Assembly (NCBI GenBank): GCA_934726055.1
Contig: CAKVCZ010000013.1
Coordinates: 12,564-76,563, forward strand
Length of the DNA stretch: 64,000 bases
Source: an uncultured Candidatus Melainabacteria bacterium
GTDB lineage: Bacteria > Cyanobacteriota > Vampirovibrionia > Gastranaerophilales > Gastranaerophilaceae
Direction: 5' to 3'
A program made the translations under genes and the position numbers. The notes beneath the pieces were generated by a model. The model was not told where the DNA came from and made no database searches. It saw only the letters and a list, made by a program, of their open reading frames with translations. This document shows positions 45,247-54,113 of this stretch, in pieces. Numbering within the stretch: the first letter of the stretch is position 1; each line of letters opens with the position of its first letter.

Positions 45247-45531
45247 ATGATTAAATCATTCAAACATAAAGGTTTGGAAAAATTCTTTTTGACTGGTTCT
45301 ACTAAAGGTATTCAATCGATTCATGCTAACAAATTGAACCTTATTCTTACCGCACTGAATAAAGCTCGTAATATCCAGAACTTAAATATACCAGCTTTCA
45401 AATTACATCAGTTAAAAGGTGATATGAAAAATTTATGGGCCATAACCGTTCAAGCAAATTGGCGAGTAACGTTTGAATTTGATGAAAAAACATCAGATGT
45501 TTATATTGTAGATTATCAAGATTATCACTAA
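45247..45531 (+). CDS. higB: HigB-type toxin (RelE superfamily)
   Basis: A 94-residue ribosome-dependent mRNA endonuclease type. SFKHKGLEKFF at the start, LHQLKGDMKNLWAITVQANWRVTFEF and the ending YIVDYQDYH match HigB/RelE plasmid-maintenance killer proteins. The start is ATG 45247; a longer frame would begin inside the operator and promoter. No Shine-Dalgarno exists because the -10 box ends 6 bases before the ATG. higA follows after 12 bases with AAAGGAG in front, so the antitoxin has the stronger ribosome site. Confidence 0.93.
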   Translation: MIKSFKHKGLEKFFLTGSTKGIQSIHANKLNLILTALNKARNIQNLNIPAFKLHQLKGDMKNLWAITVQANWRVTFEFDEKTSDVYIVDYQDYH

Positions 45532-45543
45532 AAGGAGTACTAT

Positions 45544-45828
45544 ATGGAAATGTTTAACCCTGCTCACCCTGGAAAATTATTAAAAGAAGGTTATATTGAT
45601 GAACTTAATTTATCAGTTGCAGAAGTTGCACTAAAAATTGGGGTTTCAAGAAAAACTATTTACGATATATTAAATTGTAAATCTGCAATTTCACCGGCAA
45701 TGGCATTAAAAATTGAAAAAGCATTTAACTCTGATGCACAATTTTGGTTAGATTTGCAAACTCAATATGACCTATGGCAAGCAAAACAAACAGTTAACCT
45801 TGATAATGTACAAGTTATGATTGGATAA
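45544..45828 (+). CDS. higA: HigA-type antitoxin
   Basis: A 94-residue XRE-family antitoxin that binds HigB and represses the operon. NPAHPGKLLKEGYIDELNLSV and the helix-turn-helix VALKIGVSRKTIYDILN are the HigA/VapI pattern, followed by AMALKIEKAF and FWLDLQTQYDLW. AAAGGAG lies 9 bases before the ATG. The order toxin-antitoxin is usual for higBA. The second terminator repeat starts 7 bases after the stop. Confidence 0.94.
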   Translation: MEMFNPAHPGKLLKEGYIDELNLSVAEVALKIGVSRKTIYDILNCKSAISPAMALKIEKAFNSDAQFWLDLQTQYDLWQAKQTVNLDNVQVMIG

Positions 45829-45834
45829 ATTTGT

Positions 45835-45895
45835 TTAAAAGTTTATATAATAGAGACGGGTTCGATAAATCGAACCCGTCTCTTTATTATACTTT
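45835..45895 (+). repeat. Terminator-bearing direct repeat, right copy
   Basis: A gap-free match to 45125-45185. Its stem is longer, 15 bp (45852-45866 with 45869-45883), as AGAGACGGGTTCGAT. The bases that differ from the left copy next to CGGG are changed on both sides so pairing is kept. It ends higA transcription. Confidence 0.88.
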
Positions 45896-45909
45896 CCTCT
45901 GAACATGGA

Positions 45910-45953
45910 GACTTTTTTAGAATAAGTTCCTCCGCCTGAAAGACTGTTCTGAC
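45910..45953 (+). repeat. Dispersed hairpin-tail repeat, copy B
   Basis: GACTTTTTTAGAATAAGTT, then a tail CCTCCGCCTGAAA and GACTGTTCTGAC. The tail matches copies A, C and C'. Confidence 0.78.
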
Positions 45954-45982
45954 TAGGGCTATATAAATTCAAAAAAATTTTT

Positions 45983-46006
45983 GAACCTTTTGGCGGCAAA
46001 AGGTTC
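45983..46006. repeat. GAACCTTTTG hairpin, copy 1
   Basis: A 10-bp stem GAACCTTTTG/CAAAAGGTTC with a GCGG loop. A near copy lies at 57599-57620, again next to a hairpin-tail repeat. Confidence 0.75.
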
Positions 46007-46031
46007 GTTTAATTTAATATTTATAAAATAA

Positions 46032-46065
46032 AAGAAACGACCTGTATTTCTACAAGCCGTTTCTT
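46032..46065 (-). terminator. Terminator of tuf
   Basis: A 15-base-pair stem with a TTTC loop. Its two imperfect positions are C-A on the plus strand but G-U in minus-strand RNA, and a TTTTATTTT run follows on the minus strand. It therefore acts on tuf. Confidence 0.85.
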
Positions 46066-46089
46066 ATTTATGCTATATCAAAATTTGAA

Positions 46090-47298
46090 TTAAGCTTCAA
46101 TTTTATCTACAACACCAGCACCAACTGTTCTACCACCTTCACGGATAGCGAATCTCATACCTTCTTCGATAGCAACTGGAGCGATTAATTCAACTTTCAT
46201 TACTACGTTATCACCAGGCATTACCATTTCGCCGTCAAATTGGATTGAACCAGTTACGTCAGTTGTTCTGATGTAGAATTGTGGTCTGTATCCAGGGAAG
46301 AATGGAGTATGACGTCCACCTTCTTCTTTTGTTAATACGTAAACGTTAGCTGTGAATTTTGTGTGTGGGTGAATTGTACCAGGTTTTGCTAATACTTGAC
46401 CACGTTGAATATCAGTTTTGTCAACACCTCTTAATAAAGCACCAACGTTATCACCTGCTTGACCTTGGTCAAGAGATTTTCTGAACATTTCAACACCTGT
46501 TACAGTTGTTTTTTTAGTTTCGCCTAAACCAACGATTTCAACTTCATCACCAACTTTAACAATACCACGTTCTACTCTACCAGTTGCTACTGTACCACGA
46601 CCAGTGATTGAGAATACGTCTTCAACAGGCATCAAGAATGGTTTGTCTAATTCACGTTGTGGTTCTGGGAAGTAAGAATCTAATGCATCCATTAATTCCC
46701 AAATTTTGTCTGACCATTTGTCATCACCACGTTTGATTGATGGGTTAGCTTGAACAGCTTCTAAAGCTTTTAAAGCAGAACCGTGAATGAATGGGATGTT
46801 ATCGCCATCAAATTCGTATGAAGAAAGAAGTTCTCTAACTTCCATTTCAACTAATTCTAATAATTCAGGGTCATCAACCATATCACATTTATTTAAGAAT
46901 ACTACTAAGTTTGGAACACCAACTTGTCTTGCAAGTAGGATGTGTTCACGAGTTTGAGGCATTGCACCGTCTGTTGCTGCAACTACAAGAATTGCACCGT
47001 CCATTTGAGCAGCACCTGTAATCATGTTTTTAACATAGTCAGCGTGGCCTGGGCAGTCAACGTGAGCATAGTGTCTTGTTGTTGTTTCATATTCTACGTG
47101 AGCAGTAGAGATGGTTATACCTCTAGCTTTTTCTTCTGGAGCAGCATCGATTTCATCAAATTTTTTCAATTCTGCTTGTCCAGCTGCTGCTAATGTAGCT
47201 GTAATTGCTGCTGTTAATGTTGTTTTACCGTGGTCAACGTGACCAATAGTACCAACGTTAACGTGCGGTTTGGTTCTTTCGTACTTTTCGCGTGCCAT
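46090..47298 (-). CDS. tuf: Translation elongation factor Tu
   Basis: Delivers aminoacyl-tRNA to the ribosome. G1 GHVDHGKTT, the switch region RGITISTAHVEYE, DCPGHADYVKNM and NKCDMVD are all present, then the beta-barrel domains. The length of 402 aa is usual for cyanobacterial-type EF-Tu. It stands alone, without fusA or rps genes beside it, has AAGGAGA before the ATG and its own promoter and terminator. Confidence 0.98.
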   Translation of the reverse strand: MAREKYERTKPHVNVGTIGHVDHGKTTLTAAITATLAAAGQAELKKFDEIDAAPEEKARGITISTAHVEYETTTRHYAHVDCPGHADYVKNMITGAAQMDGAILVVAATDGAMPQTREHILLARQVGVPNLVVFLNKCDMVDDPELLELVEMEVRELLSSYEFDGDNIPFIHGSALKALEAVQANPSIKRGDDKWSDKIWELMDALDSYFPEPQRELDKPFLMPVEDVFSITGRGTVATGRVERGIVKVGDEVEIVGLGETKKTTVTGVEMFRKSLDQGQAGDNVGALLRGVDKTDIQRGQVLAKPGTIHPHTKFTANVYVLTKEEGGRHTPFFPGYRPQFYIRTTDVTGSIQFDGEMVMPGDNVVMKVELIAPVAIEEGMRFAIREGGRTVGAGVVDKIEA

Positions 47299-47364
47299 TT
47301 TAGTGGTCTCCTTTTTTTTACTTATTTACTAAACTAACTTATTATAATACTAAGCTATATTACT

Positions 47365-47392
47365 ATTCTAATATATGAAAAATCATTGTCAA
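47365..47392 (-). promoter_or_regulatory. Sigma-70 promoter of tuf
   Basis: On the minus strand, perfect TTGACA (47387-47392), a 16-base spacer and TAGAAT (47365-47370), followed by a leader of about 60 bases with a Shine-Dalgarno. Confidence 0.75.
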
Positions 47393-47423
47393 CTAATTTC
47401 AAACTTTATTGTATCATGTAACA

Positions 47424-47457
47424 AAAAAGCAGCATACAAAATTGTAAGCTGCTTTTT
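47424..47457 (-). terminator. Terminator of the hydABC operon
   Basis: A 10-bp stem AAAAAGCAGC/GCTGCTTTTT with a 14-base loop. Six A on the left become the U-run for minus-strand RNA. It lies 21 bases after the hydA stop. Confidence 0.88.
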
Positions 47458-47477
47458 CGATTTATTCATATTTTAAA

Positions 47478-49259
47478 TTATTTTAAGTCTTTATATGACC
47501 CTTTTCTTAAATCACTATATGTTGTGTGCAACAATTCATGTGCTATATGAGAATTTGGTTTTTCTAAATATTCATCATATAGTTTTTTGATATCCGGATT
47601 GTCATGAGATCTTCTGAATTGTAAATCTCTCATATCTTCAGCATACAAGCCTTCTGCTCTACGTTTTCTCAATTCAGGAGTATTGCAGCTGATTGGTTGA
47701 CCGCCACCGTTTACACATCCGCCAGGGCATGCCATAACTTCAAGTAATTGGAAGTTTGCTGTACCATTTTTAATTTCTTGGATTGCTTTTTCAGCTTCAT
47801 TTAATGTTGATACAACTCTTACACCAACTTTTGTTCCTTTGATATCTAATTCAACATGTTTTGAATATGCTGATTTATCAACACCTCTCATGCCTTCAAT
47901 ATCATCACTTGGTAGATTTTCACCTGTAACCATATAGTAAGCTGTTCTTGCTGCTGCTTCTGCTACACCGCCTGATGCACCAAAGATTGTTGCAGCACCT
48001 GTGTATTGACCAAATGGTGAATCTGCTTCTTCAGGTTCTAATTTGCTTAAATCTAAACCTGCTGATTTAATCATTTGTGCAAATTCTTGAGTTGTTAATA
48101 CATAATCTGTATCGTATTTGCCATCAACTGTTAATTGTGGACGTTTAATTTCTGCTTTTTTAGCTGAACATGGCATTACTGAAACAACTACCATATTTTC
48201 TTCTGTAAATCCTTCACGTACTTTTGGTACAATGTGTTTAATTACTGAAGATAACATACCTTGAGGTGATTTACATGTTGATAAGTGATTTATCATTTCA
48301 GGATGTTGAGTTTCAACATATCTTACCCATGCTTGACAACAAGATGTAAATAATGGTAAGTTTTCACCTTTCTTCAATCTTTCTAAGAATTCAGTTGCTT
48401 CTTCCATAATTGTTAAGTCAGCAGAGAAGTTTGTATCAAATACTAAATCAAAACCAATTCTTCTCATAGCTGCATATAATCTACCAATTACGTTTTCACC
48501 GGCAGGCATATTAAACATTTCACCTATTGCAACACGAACTGATGGAGCAACTTGAACAACTACTTTTTTATTAGGGTTATTAATTTCTTCCCAAACTGCA
48601 TTTACATCATTTTTAATAGTTAATGCACCGGTTGGACAAACTGCTTTACATTGACCGCAAAATACACAATCAACATCTGATAATTTTCTTCCGTTCATTG
48701 GTTGAACTAATGTTTTTGATCCGCGGTTTGCAAATCCTAAAACTGCATGTCCATGGTATTCTTTACAAGCTCTTACACAAGCACCGCAAAGAATACATTT
48801 GTTAGCATCTCTTACTATTGAAGGATTTGATGTATCAATTTCTTTCAAATCTTCTGGTTGAAGAGTAGGATATTTAATATTTCTTACACCATATTCTTCT
48901 GAATATTTTTGTAATTCACAAGTACCTGATTTTTCACAAGTTGTACATTCTCTATCATGGTTTGCTAATAACAATTCAAGCACTGTTCTTCTGATTCTTC
49001 TAACTCTTTCAGTATTTAATTTTACATTAACACCTGCTTCAGGAGGCATTGTACAAGATGAGTTTACAATAACTCTGCCGTTTGGATATTCAACTTCTAC
49101 AACACACATACGGCAAGCACCAAATTGTGTTAAATCCGGACGATAACAGAATGTAGGTACATTCATACCTGCTTTTCTGATAACTTCCAAAAGATTTGGC
49201 TCATCAGTAAAGGCTACTTCTTTGCCATCTATAAATAATGTTTTTTTATCTTCTGACAT
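47478..49259 (-). CDS. hydA: [FeFe] hydrogenase catalytic subunit HydA
   Basis: 593 residues, cytoplasmic. An N-terminal [2Fe-2S] domain (Cys in FGACRMC), a His-Cys cluster domain (HDRECTTCEKSGTC) and two [4Fe-4S] motifs (CILCGACVRAC, CVFCGQCKAVC) carry electrons to the H-cluster. The H-cluster motifs are TSCCQAW, MPCSAKKAE and VMACPGGCVNGGG. A small-subunit-like tail ends the chain. With HydB and HydC it is expected to make H2 using NADH and reduced ferredoxin together. The maturases hydE, F and G are not in the window. Confidence 0.95.
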   Translation of the reverse strand: MSEDKKTLFIDGKEVAFTDEPNLLEVIRKAGMNVPTFCYRPDLTQFGACRMCVVEVEYPNGRVIVNSSCTMPPEAGVNVKLNTERVRRIRRTVLELLLANHDRECTTCEKSGTCELQKYSEEYGVRNIKYPTLQPEDLKEIDTSNPSIVRDANKCILCGACVRACKEYHGHAVLGFANRGSKTLVQPMNGRKLSDVDCVFCGQCKAVCPTGALTIKNDVNAVWEEINNPNKKVVVQVAPSVRVAIGEMFNMPAGENVIGRLYAAMRRIGFDLVFDTNFSADLTIMEEATEFLERLKKGENLPLFTSCCQAWVRYVETQHPEMINHLSTCKSPQGMLSSVIKHIVPKVREGFTEENMVVVSVMPCSAKKAEIKRPQLTVDGKYDTDYVLTTQEFAQMIKSAGLDLSKLEPEEADSPFGQYTGAATIFGASGGVAEAAARTAYYMVTGENLPSDDIEGMRGVDKSAYSKHVELDIKGTKVGVRVVSTLNEAEKAIQEIKNGTANFQLLEVMACPGGCVNGGGQPISCNTPELRKRRAEGLYAEDMRDLQFRRSHDNPDIKKLYDEYLEKPNSHIAHELLHTTYSDLRKGSYKDLK

Positions 49260-49305
49260 TTTATTTAATTCCTTTTTATTATCATTATATTACTACTTTT
49301 ATACT

Positions 49306-49324
49306 CGGGGCAAAATTTGCCCCG
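49306..49324. repeat. Perfect hairpin between hydB and hydA
   Basis: CGGGGCAAA-A-TTTGCCCCG, a 9-bp stem in the 79-base gap. No T-run follows on the minus strand, so it is not a normal terminator. It may guard an mRNA end after processing and thereby set different HydB and HydA levels. Confidence 0.65.
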
Positions 49325-49338
49325 ATAATCAAATTATA

Positions 49339-51192
49339 TTATTCTTTTACAATAGCCTTGAATGGGCAGTTTGTTAAACAAGCTTCACATTTAATACATT
49401 TAGATTGATCAATATGGTGAGGTTGTTTAACTGTACCTTCAATAGCTCCAACCGGACAAGTTCTTGCACATTTTGTACAACCTTTACACAAATCTTCTCT
49501 GATTTTAATTGTTTTAAGTGCTGTACAAACACCTGCCGGACATTTTTTGTCAACAATATGAGCAATATATTCATCTTTGAAATATTTTAATGTTGATAAT
49601 ACAGGGTTTGGAGCCGTTTTACCTAAACCGCATAAAGAACCATCTTTAACTGTATTTGCTAAATCTTCCAATACTTCTAAATCTGAAAGTTCACCTCTGC
49701 CGTTTACAATTTTTTCTAAGATTTTTAACATGTTCTTAGTACCTTCACGACAAGGAACACATTTACCACAAGATTCGTTCTTTGTAAAGTTCATAAAGAA
49801 TCTTGCAACTTCAACCATACAAGTATCTTCAGCCATTACAACTAAACCGCCTGAACCTACCATTGCTCCAGCTTTTGTTAAGCTTTCATAATCCATAGGT
49901 AGATCTAAGTGTTCTTCTGTTAAGCATCCGCCTGAAGGCCCACCAATTTGTACAGCTTTGAATTTCTTTCCGCCTCTGATACCACCACCGATATCAAAGA
50001 TGATTTCTCTTAAAGTTGTACCCATTGGAACTTCGATTAAACCTGTATTATTAACTTCACCTGTTAAAGCGAATGTTTTTGTACCTTTTGAAGTTTCTGT
50101 ACCCATTGATGAGAACCATTTAGCACCTTTACGCATAATTACTGGTACGTTTGCCAATGTTTCTACGTTATTAATCAATGTAGGTCTGCCAAACAAACCT
50201 TTATTTGCAGGGAATGGCGGTTTTGGTCTTGGCATACCGCGTTCACCTTCAATTGAAGCAATTAATGCTGATTCTTCACCACAAACGAATGCTCCTGCAC
50301 CTTCTTTAATATGAAGAGTAAAGGAGAAATCAGTTCCTAAAATATTTTTACCTAAGTAGTGAGCAGCTTCTGCATCTGCAATAGCTTTTCTTAAACGTTT
50401 AATTGCAAGAGGGTATTCTGCACGAACATAGATATAACCTTCATCTGCTCCGATTGCAAATGCTGCAATTGCCATACCTTCTAATAATTTATGAGGATCA
50501 CCCTCCATAACAGAACGATCCATGAATGCACCTGGGTCGCCTTCATCACCGTTACATACTACATAAGATTTTCCACCTTTATTTGCAGCAGTAAATTTCC
50601 ATTTTAAACCGGTAGGGAAGCCTGCACCACCTCTACCTCTTAAGCCTGAATCTAAAATTTCTTGGATTACTGCATCAGGATTATTTTCTTTTAGAGCATT
50701 TGCTAATGCTTCATATCCGTTTACTGCAATTGCTTCTTCCAATGATTCCGCATTTATATGGCCACAATTTGCTAATGCTGTACGAGTTTGTTTTGCATAG
50801 AAATTGATATCATCATTTTTTTGTACGTGTTCATGAGTTTTTGGATCAACGTATAAAAGTCTTTCAACAGGTTTTCCGCCAACAATGTGTGAATTGAAAA
50901 TTTCTTCAACATCTGCCAATTTAACTCTTACATAAGTTGTGTGTTGTTCAGGTAATACAACCAAAACACCCTGTTCACAAAAACCATGACACCCTGTTGG
51001 AACAACGGTCATTTTGTCATGTGCCGATAGAGTTGATACGTTTGCACCTAATTCTCTAAATTTTGCCATTACATCCAATGAACCGTTTGCTACACAACCG
51101 GTACCACCACAAACAAGAACTCTAAATCCTTGATCTTTTATATGTTGTTGAGCAGTTTCTTGCTCTTTTTTAATATCAATATTTAATTCCAT
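49339..51192 (-). CDS. hydB: Hydrogenase subunit HydB (NuoF-like flavoprotein)
   Basis: 617 residues. A thioredoxin-like [2Fe-2S] domain (VCGGTGC and GCHGFCEQG) leads. The FMN/NADH domain has GRGGAGFPTGLKWKF and the NuoF [4Fe-4S] site ESCGKCVPCREGT. Two C-terminal ferredoxin motifs follow (CKGCTKCARTCP, CIKCEACLTNCP). It oxidises NADH and is the likely site of flavin-based electron bifurcation. It overlaps hydC by one base and is 79 bases before hydA, with a hairpin between. Confidence 0.95.
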   Translation of the reverse strand: MELNIDIKKEQETAQQHIKDQGFRVLVCGGTGCVANGSLDVMAKFRELGANVSTLSAHDKMTVVPTGCHGFCEQGVLVVLPEQHTTYVRVKLADVEEIFNSHIVGGKPVERLLYVDPKTHEHVQKNDDINFYAKQTRTALANCGHINAESLEEAIAVNGYEALANALKENNPDAVIQEILDSGLRGRGGAGFPTGLKWKFTAANKGGKSYVVCNGDEGDPGAFMDRSVMEGDPHKLLEGMAIAAFAIGADEGYIYVRAEYPLAIKRLRKAIADAEAAHYLGKNILGTDFSFTLHIKEGAGAFVCGEESALIASIEGERGMPRPKPPFPANKGLFGRPTLINNVETLANVPVIMRKGAKWFSSMGTETSKGTKTFALTGEVNNTGLIEVPMGTTLREIIFDIGGGIRGGKKFKAVQIGGPSGGCLTEEHLDLPMDYESLTKAGAMVGSGGLVVMAEDTCMVEVARFFMNFTKNESCGKCVPCREGTKNMLKILEKIVNGRGELSDLEVLEDLANTVKDGSLCGLGKTAPNPVLSTLKYFKDEYIAHIVDKKCPAGVCTALKTIKIREDLCKGCTKCARTCPVGAIEGTVKQPHHIDQSKCIKCEACLTNCPFKAIVKE

Positions 51193-51689
51193 TATTTATT
51201 TTCCTCCTGAAGAATTGTATCTAAAACTACCTTGATAGCATCAGAGGTCATTTGAGGATAAACTTTTTCGTTTATTACAACAACCGGAGCCAAGCCGCAA
51301 GCACCTAAACAGCTTACTGTTTCAACTGAGAATAAACCATCATCAGTTGTAAATTTGCCGTCTTCTAAGTTTAATCTTGCCTTTATTGCATTTAATACAG
51401 GCATTGAACCTCTAACGTGGCAAGCAGTACCGTCACAGCATTTTACCTCATATTTTCCTTTTGGATCTAAAGAAAATTGAGCATAGAATGTTGCTACACC
51501 AAATACTGTTGCAGGAGAAAGTCCTTCAATTTTTGTTCCGATGTAAATCATAGCATCTTCAGGTAGGTATCGGTAAACTTCCTGAACTTTTTGTAAAATC
51601 GCAATCAAATTTGATTTCTTACCGCCACATTGTGTGATAATTTCATCAATCTTTGAAAAATCGACTTTTGTTTGACTTCCAGTCATCAT
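51192..51689 (-). CDS. hydC: Hydrogenase subunit HydC (NuoE-like)
   Basis: 165 residues with one [2Fe-2S] cluster in a thioredoxin-like fold. The four cysteines are in CDGTACHVRGS and SCLGACGLAPVV. A helical N-terminal part has LIAILQKVQEVYRYLPEDA, as in NuoE. It is the first gene of the hydC-hydB-hydA operon, with AAAAGGAG in front of the ATG. The order C-B-A matches known bifurcating hydrogenase operons. Confidence 0.95.
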   Translation of the reverse strand: MMTGSQTKVDFSKIDEIITQCGGKKSNLIAILQKVQEVYRYLPEDAMIYIGTKIEGLSPATVFGVATFYAQFSLDPKGKYEVKCCDGTACHVRGSMPVLNAIKARLNLEDGKFTTDDGLFSVETVSCLGACGLAPVVVINEKVYPQMTSDAIKVVLDTILQEENK

Positions 51690-51944
51690 AATCTCCTTTT
51701 AACTTATATATTAATGTATCTTTTTTGATTTCTTGCTATTTTATATTTTGTTTATTATCAATAATTTAAAAAAACCCTTTATAAAAATTATGCCATAAAT
51801 AAACTTGAAATCAAGTAATAAAAATAACCAATTTTTACAAGTTTCTAAAAAAATATATTAATCAAATTGGTATGGAAATTTTGTTAAAAAATATTTTATG
51901 ATAAAATAGACAATGAAAAAACTAATAAAAGACAGGAATAAAAA

Positions 51945-52415
51945 ATGAAAAAATTATTGTTTGTTATACTATCTGTTTTACTTATCAACCTTGCAGCATT
52001 TGCAAGTGATTTAGATACAGCAAAGATGAAATTCAATGCATACGTTAGTGCAGCAAATTCATACAGCCCGTCTTTATTAAATTTTTATTCGCCAAGAGCA
52101 AAAATAATTCGTCAAGTTGTAAAACCGGATGGAACCACAGTTAATGCAACAACCGATATGGCAACATACGCAAAACAAATGAAAATTAGCCAAGGTACAG
52201 CTAAAATTAGAAATTACAGAAATAAATACAAAAATGTAACTGCAACTCAAGTTGCAAATGGTGTAAAAGTAAGTGCATTAAGACAACCAATGGACGATAA
52301 GTACTGGTTAAAAACTTACCAAATATGGCAAAAACAACCATCCGGAAATTGGTTAATAATTGAAGAAATGATGCAGACAAAACAGCAAATATTTTTGAGA
52401 TATGCTGATAAATAA
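51945..52415 (+). CDS. Secreted NTF2-like protein
   Basis: 156 residues with a clean signal peptide (about 1-20, ending AAFAS). The mature part (FNAYVSAANSYSPSLLNFYSPRAKII at its start and KTYQIWQKQPSGNWLIIEEM near its end) has the cone-like NTF2/SnoaL pattern. The role is unknown; probably a periplasmic binding or structural protein. It is 20 bases upstream of aroC on the same strand and diverges from hydC. Confidence 0.75.
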   Translation: MKKLLFVILSVLLINLAAFASDLDTAKMKFNAYVSAANSYSPSLLNFYSPRAKIIRQVVKPDGTTVNATTDMATYAKQMKISQGTAKIRNYRNKYKNVTATQVANGVKVSALRQPMDDKYWLKTYQIWQKQPSGNWLIIEEMMQTKQQIFLRYADK

Positions 52416-52435
52416 GCAATAGTAAACAGGAAGCT

Positions 52436-53599
52436 ATGGAAAAATTTAGATTTTTAACATCAGGCGAAAGCCATGGAAAATGCTTGAATGCAATTATAGA
52501 AGGTGTCCCTGCGGGTTTTAGAATTAGCGAAGAAGAAATAAACAAAGACCTAAAACGACGACAAGGTGGCTATGGCCGCGGAAAACGCATGCAAATTGAA
52601 ACAGACAAGTGTGAAATAAAGTCTGGAATAAGACTCGGCAAAACAACCGGAGCTCCAATTTGTCTGGAAATATCAAATAAAGATTTTGAAAATTGGAAAA
52701 TTCCAATGAGCACAAGCGAAGTAGATTTAAAAAACAAAGAAATACTAAAACTTGTAGCTCAAAAAGCTTTTACAAAAGTTCGCCCGGGACATGCTGATTT
52801 TGCAGGTTCTGTAAAATATCAATTGGAAGATTTGCGTGATGTTTTGGAACGTTCAAGTGCAAGGCAAACTGCAATTGAAGTTGCAGTCGGTTCAATTGCT
52901 AAACAAATTCTAAAAGAATTTTCTATTATTGGTTTTTCTCATGTAACACAAATTGGCAAAGTTAAAGCTGAAGTAATTCCGCAAAGTTACACTCTAATAA
53001 AAGAAGCGGCAGAACATTCCGAATTGCGTTGTGCCGACGACGTTGCAACAGATATGATGAAAGAAGCAATTGATATTGCAAAAAACAATGGCGATACCCT
53101 TGGCGGCAAATTTGAAGTTATTTTTGGAAACCTTCCAATCGGTTTAGGTTCGCATGTTCATTGGGATAGAAAAATTGATGGCAGAATTGCTCAAGCTATT
53201 ATGAGTATTCCTGCTGTAAAATCCGTTGAAATTGGTGCAGGAGTTCAAGCTGCAGAAATGCTTGGCAGTAAAATGCACGATGAATTATTTATTTCAGATA
53301 ATAAAATTTATAGAAAAACAAACAACGCCGGTGGTATTGAAGGTGGAATGACAAATGGTGAACCTATTGTTGTAAGGGGAGTTATGAAACCTATTCCAAC
53401 AATGAGAACTCCGCTAAAAACTGTTGATTTATACACTAAAGAACAAACAGAAGCTCACTTTGAACGGTCTGATACCTGTGCCGTACCTGCGTGTGCAGTT
53501 GTTGCAGAAGCTCGAATTGCTTGGATTATACTTGATGAATTTTTACAAAAATATGGTGGAGATTCGTTTAAAGAAATACGAAAAAATTATGAAAAATAA
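52436..53599 (+). CDS. aroC: Chorismate synthase
   Basis: The last step of the shikimate pathway, needing reduced FMN. GESHGKCLNAIIEGVPAG near the start, RRQGGYGRGKRM, and RPGHADFAGSVKY and GGMTNGEPI are family signatures. The length of 387 aa is normal. An AGGAAGC site lies just before the ATG. It overlaps aroK by 11 bases, the first of two overlaps in aroC-aroK-aroB. Confidence 0.97.
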   Translation: MEKFRFLTSGESHGKCLNAIIEGVPAGFRISEEEINKDLKRRQGGYGRGKRMQIETDKCEIKSGIRLGKTTGAPICLEISNKDFENWKIPMSTSEVDLKNKEILKLVAQKAFTKVRPGHADFAGSVKYQLEDLRDVLERSSARQTAIEVAVGSIAKQILKEFSIIGFSHVTQIGKVKAEVIPQSYTLIKEAAEHSELRCADDVATDMMKEAIDIAKNNGDTLGGKFEVIFGNLPIGLGSHVHWDRKIDGRIAQAIMSIPAVKSVEIGAGVQAAEMLGSKMHDELFISDNKIYRKTNNAGGIEGGMTNGEPIVVRGVMKPIPTMRTPLKTVDLYTKEQTEAHFERSDTCAVPACAVVAEARIAWIILDEFLQKYGGDSFKEIRKNYEK

Positions 53600-54113
53600 T
53601 ATTATTTTGACAGGTATGATGGGAGCAGGAAAAACTCTTATCGGAAAAAATCTAAAAGAACACTTAAAAAATGTTAATTTTATTGACATTGATGAATATA
53701 TCGAAAATAGTCAAAATCTAAAAATATCTCAAATTTTTGAAAAATTCGGAGAAAGTTATTTTAGACAACTTGAAACAAAAGCAATAAAAGAAGTTTGTAA
53801 AAAAAATAATTTAATAATTTCACTTGGCGGTGGGGCTTTTGAAAATTCTGAAAACAGAGAAATTTTAAATAACTCAGGATATACAATTTATCTAAAAGCT
53901 TCTGCACAAACACTATTTGACAGAATAAAAAATGAAAAACACAGACCTCTTTTGAAGAAAGGATTTAATGAAAATTCTATTTTAGAAATTTTAAACAAAC
54001 GTGAGAAAAATTACGAAAAAGCACTAATTACAATTGACACAACAAACAAAACTCCATATAATATCATAGAAGAAATCTTAAAAAGGATAGCTGAGTATGA
54101 CAGACACAATTAA
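53589..54113 (+). CDS. aroK: Shikimate kinase
   Basis: Phosphorylates shikimate with ATP. The P-loop GMMGAGKT lies at residues 8-15, the substrate-binding DIDEYIE near 33, LGGGAFE in the middle and a lid KHRPLL. The start was set at ATG 53589 (MKNNIILTG), giving 174 aa; any earlier start would lie deep inside aroC in another frame. It overlaps aroC by 11 and aroB by 17 bases. Confidence 0.95.
   Translation: MKNNIILTGMMGAGKTLIGKNLKEHLKNVNFIDIDEYIENSQNLKISQIFEKFGESYFRQLETKAIKEVCKKNNLIISLGGGAFENSENREILNNSGYTIYLKASAQTLFDRIKNEKHRPLLKKGFNENSILEILNKREKNYEKALITIDTTNKTPYNIIEEILKRIAEYDRHN

Noticed and set aside
53424..53588. Longer N-terminus for shikimate kinase
   Set aside because: The extra 55 residues lie inside aroC in another frame and do not resemble the family; the P-loop fits a start at 53589.
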